Positions 17,229-23,125 of a stretch of DNA of 58,099 bases are shown piece by piece. The notes under the pieces are model-generated. The model had not been told where the DNA came from. It made no database searches and saw nothing but the letters and a program-made list of their open reading frames with translations. Position 1 is the stretch's first letter; each line of letters opens with the position of its first letter. Origin of the DNA: Bacteroidota bacterium (GTDB lineage Bacteria > Bacteroidota > Bacteroidia > B-17B0 > Aurantibacillaceae); contig JAUXSA010000065.1 of the NCBI GenBank assembly GCA_030681615.1, positions 1 to 58,099 of the forward strand, read 5' to 3'. A program made the position numbers and the translations under genes.

Positions 17229-17598
17229 CTTACTTTTTGTCTTAACACAAAAAGTAACAAAAAAGTCAAGGCTCACAAAGGGCAAATAAGCTGTGCTTAT
17301 TTGAGCCGGCACGCGCGCAGTTTGATTTGTAGTTTTTCTTGCACACAGGCTGGCTCGTCGCTAAAAATGTTTGCTAAACATTTTCTTAACGCTCCGCCCT
17401 AAGTCGCCCGCAAACTCGCCACATCAGAGAAATGCTGTGCGAGTGGTTCAAACAGCGCGGGCTCATAGGATTTTAAATGCAGCAATGCTGCTCAAATACA
17501 TAAAACTATTTATGCATTTAAAATCTGTCCACGAAAATTAAAACACAAATCTATCGCAATTTCTTTGAGGCCACCTCACTTGGTGTGCTTACGCGGAC
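17229..17598 (-). repeat. Dispersed structured repeat, copy C (core, inverted)
   Basis: Read on the minus strand, this follows copies A and B: GTCCGCGTAAGCACACC, CTCAAAGAAATTG, a hairpin GCAGCATTGCTGC, GAGCCCGCGCTGTTTGAAC, GGCGAGTTTGCGGGCGAC, and the ACTTTTTG/CAAAAAGT arm. It carries about 65 bp not seen in A or B, including the hairpin AAAATGTTTgctAAACATTTT (17364-17384), and another, CAAATAAGCtgtGCTTATTTG (17283-17303). The wider interval 17175-18006 has no gene. Confidence 0.85.
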
Positions 17599-17730
17599 TG
17601 ATTTTGCGGATGGTAATTCTGCGTACAGATGTTTGAGTTTTCGATCTTGATCTTTTGTAGAGATAGCCAGCGAGCTATGCTTAGGCGGTTAGTTGATTAG
17701 GCACGCAGAAAGTGAAGCTTAGCGAGACGG

Positions 17731-17817
17731 CAAATGTGTTTTACACATTTGAGCGGGATTGCGGGCAGCGCGTTTTGCCTAACACACAAACTGGCCTAAA
17801 TATGCACTGCATATTTA
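17731..17817. repeat. Cluster of short perfect hairpins beside repeat C
   Basis: CAAATGTG-TTTTA-CACATTTG lies at 17731-17751, and the perfect 21-bp palindrome TAAATATGCA-C-TGCATATTTA at 17797-17817. Like the hairpins inside repeat C, each is an AAAT-starting arm of 8-10 bp around a very short loop. No T run follows, so they do not look like simple terminators. Confidence 0.6.
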
Positions 17818-18006
17818 TCCTGCGCCAAAAGTGACAAAAAAGATTGTGCTGCAACACACGGTCTGGCCTTTGCATCCAACCATATATATATATCGGAAAA
17901 AGTGACAAAACAGACAAAGAAAAACATCATAAGAAATATTAAAAAAATTGTTTAACTTTATTTTAGCAAGAACAATATGTTTTTGCGACATGGCGCAAAA
18001 TAAATA

Positions 18007-18633
18007 ATGAACAAAAACCAAACTGCTGTTGCAGTATTTAATAAAAACGCAAATTTATACCAGGACAAATTTATGGACGTAAATTTGTACGGGAAATCTT
18101 TGGATCTGTTTTGTAGTACACTAAAAAAAGATGCAGAAATTTTAGAACTCGCATGCGGTCCTGGTAACATAACGAAATATTTATTAGATAAACGTGCTGA
18201 CTTTAAAATATTAGGAACCGACCTTGCACCCAACATGGTGGCCCTTGCTAAGATAAATAATCCAACCGCTGAATTTAAAGTAATGGATTGCAGGGAAATT
18301 AATAAGCTTGAAAAAAAGTACGACGCTATAATGTGCGGGTTTTGTTTGCCTTATCTTTCAAAAGAAGAAGCCATAAAACTAATTGCAGATGCTTCGCAAC
18401 TATTAAAGCCCGGTGGCATTATTTACATTAGCACTATGGAAGATGATTATGCAAAGTCTGCTTTTAAAAAAGGAAGTACAGGCGAAGAGATCTTTATGCA
18501 TTACCATCAGGCCGATTATTTAACGCAGGCTTTGAAGGAAAATAAATTTATGGTTATAGATCTTAAGCGTCAGGATTATCCAGAAAAAGACGGAACCAAA
18601 ACAACTGACCTGATCCTGATATCAGAAAAATGA
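18007..18633 (+). CDS. Class I SAM-dependent methyltransferase
   Basis: 208 residues with the Rossmann-type methyltransferase fold. Motif I is EILELACGPGNITKYLL, motif II ILGTDLAPNMV, then FKVMDCREI, motif IV YDAIMCGFCLPYLS, and LLKPGGIIYISTM. The substrate is not evident; the family spans small molecules and macromolecules. The ATG is preceded by the repeat-rich interval. Its stop overlaps the next start by 4 nt (ATGA), so it is translationally coupled to the GNAT acetyltransferase; the two may modify related small molecules, which is inference. Confidence 0.92.
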   Translation: MNKNQTAVAVFNKNANLYQDKFMDVNLYGKSLDLFCSTLKKDAEILELACGPGNITKYLLDKRADFKILGTDLAPNMVALAKINNPTAEFKVMDCREINKLEKKYDAIMCGFCLPYLSKEEAIKLIADASQLLKPGGIIYISTMEDDYAKSAFKKGSTGEEIFMHYHQADYLTQALKENKFMVIDLKRQDYPEKDGTKTTDLILISEK

Positions 18634-19100
18634 AAATAGATTACATCATTGCAAGTTTAAACACAGAGTTTGAAGATGGAAGAAAATTGTTCCAGCACTA
18701 TGCTAATTCGTTGAAGGTGGATCTTGCTTTCCAGGATTTTACAAAAGAGTTAAAGATGATAGACATGCAATACAACAAACCCAGTGGTGCTTTGTTGTTA
18801 GCATACAATGGCCCAAACGCCATTGGCTGTGCAGCTATACGCGAATCGGATAAAGATACCGCCGAACTAAAACGTATGTTTGTTTTACCGGAATTCCGTA
18901 AACAGAACATCGGAAAAACATTACTGCAAATGATCGTAGATCATGCAAAAAAATTACATTATGTAAAAATAAGGTTAGACACTTTACCGGATATGCTCGC
19001 CGCTCAGGAATTGTATCGCGCCAATGGTTTTTACGAAATTCCTTCTTACCGTTATAATCCCATAAGAGGAACGGTGTACATGGAAAAGAAATTAATTTAA
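18630..19100 (+). CDS. GNAT family N-acetyltransferase
   Basis: 156 residues with a GNAT core: GCAAIRESDKDTAELKRMFV, the acetyl-CoA binding loop FRKQNIGKTLLQMIVDHA (variant of R/Q-x-x-G-x-G/A), and a C-terminal LYRANGFYEI motif. It transfers an acetyl group from acetyl-CoA to an unknown amine. It overlaps the methyltransferase gene by 4 nt and converges on the response-regulator gene with only 2 bp between stops. Confidence 0.93.
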   Translation: MKIDYIIASLNTEFEDGRKLFQHYANSLKVDLAFQDFTKELKMIDMQYNKPSGALLLAYNGPNAIGCAAIRESDKDTAELKRMFVLPEFRKQNIGKTLLQMIVDHAKKLHYVKIRLDTLPDMLAAQELYRANGFYEIPSYRYNPIRGTVYMEKKLI

Positions 19101-19102
19101 GC

Positions 19103-19792
19103 CTATCCTATTACCTTTTTATTGATACGGTAACCCTTACCTTTTTGCGATTGAATGATACGCTTGCCAAAGAACTGGCGAATGTTATAGATGTGCACAT
19201 CGATCGTGCGTTTTTTTGCAACCTCTTCGTCCAGCCAAATTAAACCTGCAATTTCAGTTTTGGTAAAAAATTTATCAGGGGTATTATACAATAACTCAAA
19301 CACTTTAAATTCTTTTCGCGGTAATTGGATGGGTACACCTTTATTAAAAATTAAAAATTTCTCGTCATCCAGTATTACTTCTTTAGGTACACCACTTTTA
19401 ATTTTTATCCGGCGTTTTAATAAATTCTTTAAAAACAAGATCATCACCCCCGGTTTAGAATGAAAATTAATAAAAGAATCGGCCCCCGAAGCAAAAGCAA
19501 TTTCCTGTGCAAAATCATCTTGCTTTTCAGAATAAATTATAACGAAAGGCTTTGAACTAAAATTTCGCTGTTTTATTTCTTTCGTAATTAAAACTGCATC
19601 GTTAGGAGTAAGATCTAAATTCAAAAAAATAATATCACAGTCGTTCTTTTCAAGTGTCTCAAAAAATTCGTTCTCCTGGTTACAAATAAAAACATGGGTA
19701 TAAGTGTTCTTAATAAGATCTATGGTTTTAAAGATCTTATTGATAGAATTATCAAAGAATACTATAGAATAATTATTAGGGTTCATAACCAA
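19103..19792 (-). CDS. Response regulator with atypical receiver and winged-helix DNA-binding domain
   Basis: 229 residues. The C-terminal ~95 residues form an OmpR/PhoB winged helix (LPRKEFKVFELLYNTPDKFF, KRTIDVHIYNIRQFFG, GKGYRINKK). The receiver half is degenerate: the usual acidic pair is reduced to FFDNS, and the phospho-acceptor strand reads IIFLNLDLTPND, so the canonical Asp aligns with Asn58 (Asp60 is two residues on). The Lys lies in an extended NFHSKPG. It may act without phosphorylation. It follows the SpoIIE phosphatase gene by 57 bp on the same strand, suggesting one unit. No kinase is adjacent. Confidence 0.85.
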   Translation of the reverse strand: MVMNPNNYSIVFFDNSINKIFKTIDLIKNTYTHVFICNQENEFFETLEKNDCDIIFLNLDLTPNDAVLITKEIKQRNFSSKPFVIIYSEKQDDFAQEIAFASGADSFINFHSKPGVMILFLKNLLKRRIKIKSGVPKEVILDDEKFLIFNKGVPIQLPRKEFKVFELLYNTPDKFFTKTEIAGLIWLDEEVAKKRTIDVHIYNIRQFFGKRIIQSQKGKGYRINKKVIG

Positions 19793-19849
19793 GAACGTAA
19801 AGTTTGGTTATTAAGTTTAACTCTAAGCCAAGCAAAAGTTAATTTAATA

Positions 19850-20695
19850 TTAAATAAACTCAATCCCCAATAAACAAATATCGTCGGTCTGTTCATTTAT
19901 CCCTTTCCAAAGCTGAAAATGGCTTTCTACCTCAGAAAATTGGCTATCCATAGTCAAATTGGTAATAGAATTTAAGTAGTTCTTAAAGTTGCGGCTACCC
20001 AGTTTTTTAGAATGGGTACCGCCAAACTGATCCTGAAAACCGTCGCTATACAGATACACCTTGCTGGCTTCTTTTAGTTTACAATATTGCGTGGTAAATT
20101 GGCGGTCGGTTTCTATTTGCCAGCCACCAATAGGGAAACTATCACCGCAAAGGTTAATGGGTTCAGCATCATTTCCTGTAATTAAAATATTTGAGTTGGC
20201 TCCTGCAAATTGAAAATCGCGTGTAACAGGGTTAAAAGCGATAAGCGAAATTTCCATCCAATCGTTATTTAAATTGGCATCATCTTCGTGCCGCTTAAAT
20301 GTTTCTATCCATTTTTTATCTATCTCTTTTAGGATCTCGCCCAGGTCGGAATATTTTTTGGAATACACAATATAATTTAAAAAGCCAATGGCCAGTGTAG
20401 ATAACATAGCGCCGCTAACACCATGGCCTGTGCAATCGCCCACGGCATAATAACTCCATCCGTCTTTTTTACCCAACCAAAAAAAATCGCCGCCTATTAT
20501 TTGTAAAGGGTTATAAAAAACAAAATAAGGATGGCCATTTTTTTTAAAGTGTCTTTCCTGCGGCATCATACCTTGTTGTACAGATGAGGCATAATACAGG
20601 CCGTCTATAAGATCTTTGTTCTTTTTTTCAAGTACCTGGTAAGCTTTCGAAATTTCGTGAGAAGGATTTTGGTGTATAAATAGTTCTGTTGTCAT
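19850..20695 (-). CDS. SpoIIE/RsbU-type PP2C serine phosphatase
   Basis: 281 residues. A short N-terminal coiled segment (VLEKKNKDLIDGLYYASSVQ) with a QGMMPQ motif leads into the PP2C-like domain: IIGGDFFWLG, VGDCTGHGVSGAMLS, NDWMEISLIAF, YSDGFQDQFGG and QTDDICLLGIEF. The metal-binding Asp residues are present. Members dephosphorylate anti-sigma-factor antagonists or similar partners. It lacks the TPR and membrane parts of the 33.4-kb paralogue, so it is likely cytosolic. It probably shares an operon with the downstream response regulator; the upstream gene is 161 bp away. Confidence 0.93.
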   Translation of the reverse strand: MTTELFIHQNPSHEISKAYQVLEKKNKDLIDGLYYASSVQQGMMPQERHFKKNGHPYFVFYNPLQIIGGDFFWLGKKDGWSYYAVGDCTGHGVSGAMLSTLAIGFLNYIVYSKKYSDLGEILKEIDKKWIETFKRHEDDANLNNDWMEISLIAFNPVTRDFQFAGANSNILITGNDAEPINLCGDSFPIGGWQIETDRQFTTQYCKLKEASKVYLYSDGFQDQFGGTHSKKLGSRNFKNYLNSITNLTMDSQFSEVESHFQLWKGINEQTDDICLLGIEFI

Positions 20696-20856
20696 ACAAG
20701 AACAAAGGAACAGAACAGTAATAATTTTAAAGGTAATTTATAATTAACTGAAAGTTAATTTAGCCGAGGGCTAATAAATCTTAGATAAAAATTTTTTTGG
20801 CTACCATCGCAACCCGATAGACTTCGGGAGGCTTAAATGTGTTGAACACCTTTGCC

Positions 20857-21249
20857 CTAGGCTGAAAATATTTTGTGTGCCGAAATGTTTAAAACCGCAA
20901 AGATCTTTTGAGTTTCGTTAAACAGGCTTTTGGTATTTTCGGGATGCTTATGTTTTAGTTCTTTAAAGAAAGCATCCATTTTTGAGGCCCACACTTTTAC
21001 GATCTTTAAATTTTTTTTGGCAATAACGGTCTTTAACTTTGTATTCTTGTCTATTTCAATTGCAAGTTCAGAAATAATAGCTTTGATCTTTTTATCGTTA
21101 GCCGATTCAGAAAGTTCTGTTTTTGTATAAATGAGTTTTAACAGATCAACATTCAAATGGTAATTGGCAAGCAACGCTTCCAGTATAAATCCTTTCTTAG
21201 AGGCTGTGTCAATATTTTTTAGTGCTAGTAATATTTTTTTCTCTGTCAT
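20857..21249 (-). CDS. Uncharacterised helical protein
   Basis: 130 residues, lysine-rich and almost entirely predicted helix (KKILLALKNIDTASKKG, LLKLIYTKTELSES, VWASKMDAFFKELKHKHP), with no signal peptide or membrane segment. I do not recognise it. The helical pattern could be a four-helix bundle (Hpt-like), but no phospho-accepting His motif is obvious. It lies upstream of the SpoIIE phosphatase on the same strand. The 161-bp gap between them contains an imperfect hairpin ACCCGATAGActTCGGGAG near 20812. Confidence 0.6.
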   Translation of the reverse strand: MTEKKILLALKNIDTASKKGFILEALLANYHLNVDLLKLIYTKTELSESANDKKIKAIISELAIEIDKNTKLKTVIAKKNLKIVKVWASKMDAFFKELKHKHPENTKSLFNETQKIFAVLNISAHKIFSA

Positions 21250-21260
21250 ATATAAATTAA

Positions 21261-21292
21261 AAAACGCCTGCTAAAGATAGCAGGCGTTTTTT
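21261..21292 (-). terminator. Strong terminator of the beta-helix T9SS gene
   Basis: A perfect 13-bp stem AAAACGCCTGCTA (21261-21273) and TAGCAGGCGTTTT (21278-21290) with loop AAGA. On the minus strand it ends in a T run. It lies 20-50 bp beyond the stop of the 21310-22944 gene and just upstream of the next minus-strand start. Confidence 0.9.
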
Positions 21293-21309
21293 ATGAATAA
21301 GCTTAAATA

Positions 21310-22944
21310 CTATTTGCTAACTACTAATTTAACAGTTTCTTTACCGTTAGTAGAGTTTAATGTTACAAAGTAAACTCCGTTATTTAAATTTGAAGTGTTT
21401 AAAGTGAAAGTATTTTCACCACTTACTAAATTTTGGTTAATAACAGGTGTGCTTACCAATTTACCATTGATATCGTAAATGTTAACGTTTAACGAAGAAG
21501 CATTAACAGCGTCAATTACTAAAGTAGCAACATCTGCAGCAGGATTAGGATAAACACTTACAAATTTATCAGAAAAATTTGCTGAATTTTTAATGCCGGT
21601 AAATGAAGAACCAAAAACTGTATTTGTAAATGCAGCGCCAGTTGCAGCAGAAGAACCTGTATTTAAACGAGGGTCAGGTGTTGTTCCTAAAGCTGTAAAG
21701 ATATTTACCCAATTGATCTGAGCAATTGTTGTAGTTGTATCATTTCCATTAGCTCCGAAAAAAGTAGCATAAAAAGAATTAGCAGCAGTTACAACTTTTG
21801 TAGCAGTTGCATAGTTAGTTAAAATATTATTAGAAAAATAAGCATTACCCGAAGTGTATTGCGCTTCTGTATTTGCAGCTTCTATTGATAAACCTTTTTC
21901 CCAACCGGTACTTAATGAGTTAAAAACTGAAACAGCAGAATTTCTACGAAGACGGAAAGATTTTTCAAATTTTTCTCCAACAGGTAAACCAATTGTACCG
22001 TTACCTTTTGGACCAACAACTGTAATGTTAGAAAATACTGGTCTTGTAAATGGTGTAGCAGAAGAACCCGTTCCATCATTATCACACTCCCATGCATTTG
22101 AATCACCAATAGCATCAGAAAGATCTTTATCTCTGATAATTAATCCGAATTGAATACGGCCTCTGAATCCAAAATCACAATCAAAATCATCATCTAAACC
22201 ACGGTAAGCTATTAACCATTTTGCATCAACTGTACCACCAAACCACTCAAAAGAATCATCTCCTGAGAATGAAACCTGGATGTGATCCATTTGTGTAGCA
22301 GAACCAACTGAACCTAATGTTAAACCATTGATCTCTTTATTTGGTTGTAAAGCTATACCAGCAAATTCAATACGGATATATTTTAAAACACCTGAGTTGT
22401 CATTATCATTAGTACCACCAAATTCAGTATCAAGAGTTGGTGTAATACCTTCAATATTTGCTACACCACCAGGTTGATTATTGATAGCATTTCCCAAAAC
22501 CACTAAACCACCCCAATCACCTTCTGCTCTATTACCTACAGATTCGTTTGAAGTAAAAACAATTGGACTAGCCATAGTACCCGCTGCGTTAATTTGAGCG
22601 CCTCTTGTAATGATCAAAGATCCTTGAGTTGCTTTATCACCACGAATAATTGTACCTGGTTGAATAGTTAATACAGCATTGTTCTTTACATATACTTTGT
22701 TTTGTAAACAAACAATACCACTCCATGTTGTATTAGCAGTAATATCTGCAGATACTGTTTGCGTTGCAGCACCATAAACTGTATTTTCAGGATCAAAATT
22801 TGACCAACCTGAAGTCCAGTTTGTAGCAGGTGTGTTATCTGTTACAGGAAAAGCACCTTTGTAAGAAGTCGCCGTCCAGAAAGGGGCTTGAGCATTCATT
22901 AATGTGCAGGCTAATAATGCTGCTGATAAATAAATTTTTTTCAT
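21310..22944 (-). CDS. T9SS-secreted surface protein, probably beta-helical
   Basis: 544 residues. The signal peptide is MKKIYLSAALLACTLMNAQ. The body has stacked short beta repeats (VYVKNNAVLTIQPGTIIRGD, SLIITRGAQINAAGT, PIVFTSNESVGNRAEGDWGG) like right-handed beta-helix surface proteins. Asp-rich stretches follow (FGGTNDNDNSG, YRGLDDDFDCDFGFRGR) that could bind calcium. The T9SS type A sorting domain is VYPNPAADVATLVI..GVYFVTLNSTNG..VKLVVSK. It lies 181 bp downstream of the TonB receptor on the same strand, and similar pairs occur in other Bacteroidota, suggesting a joint role in capture and uptake at the surface. The ligand is unknown. Confidence 0.88.
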   Translation of the reverse strand: MKKIYLSAALLACTLMNAQAPFWTATSYKGAFPVTDNTPATNWTSGWSNFDPENTVYGAATQTVSADITANTTWSGIVCLQNKVYVKNNAVLTIQPGTIIRGDKATQGSLIITRGAQINAAGTMASPIVFTSNESVGNRAEGDWGGLVVLGNAINNQPGGVANIEGITPTLDTEFGGTNDNDNSGVLKYIRIEFAGIALQPNKEINGLTLGSVGSATQMDHIQVSFSGDDSFEWFGGTVDAKWLIAYRGLDDDFDCDFGFRGRIQFGLIIRDKDLSDAIGDSNAWECDNDGTGSSATPFTRPVFSNITVVGPKGNGTIGLPVGEKFEKSFRLRRNSAVSVFNSLSTGWEKGLSIEAANTEAQYTSGNAYFSNNILTNYATATKVVTAANSFYATFFGANGNDTTTTIAQINWVNIFTALGTTPDPRLNTGSSAATGAAFTNTVFGSSFTGIKNSANFSDKFVSVYPNPAADVATLVIDAVNASSLNVNIYDINGKLVSTPVINQNLVSGENTFTLNTSNLNNGVYFVTLNSTNGKETVKLVVSK

Positions 22945-22998
22945 TTTTTTGTTTTTATTTGATTAATTGATTTGATTACAAGTTCATTTTTTACACCA

Positions 22999-23006
22999 CA
23001 AAATTA
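22999..23006 (-). promoter_or_regulatory. -7 box (TAATTTTG) for the beta-helix T9SS gene
   Basis: Minus-strand TAATTTTG, 55 bp upstream of the ATG at 22944 and identical to the box before the T9SS gene at 4648. It lies between the TonB-receptor terminator and this gene, supporting separate transcription. No clear -33 element. Confidence 0.4.
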
Positions 23007-23081
23007 AATGAAAGACGTTTGTTTTATGTTACCCAACTTTTATTAAAGCCTTACACTTACATTAATTTAAGGTTAACAAAA

Positions 23082-23104
23082 AAGGCTGTGGTTTACACAG
23101 CCTT
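23082..23104 (-). terminator. Terminator of the TonB-dependent receptor gene
   Basis: A perfect 9-bp stem AAGGCTGTG/CACAGCCTT with loop GTTTA, followed on the minus strand by a run of T residues. It is 22 bp past the receptor stop, so the receptor and the downstream T9SS gene need not share a full-length mRNA. Confidence 0.88.
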
Positions 23105-23125
23105 AACATTAAATTATCTTTACTA

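Noticed and set aside
14649-17880. Repeats B and C as ends of an insertion sequence or composite transposon
   Set aside because: There is no transposase frame in or between them, no terminal inverted repeats of IS type and no target duplication visible; the enclosed genes are ordinary enzymes.
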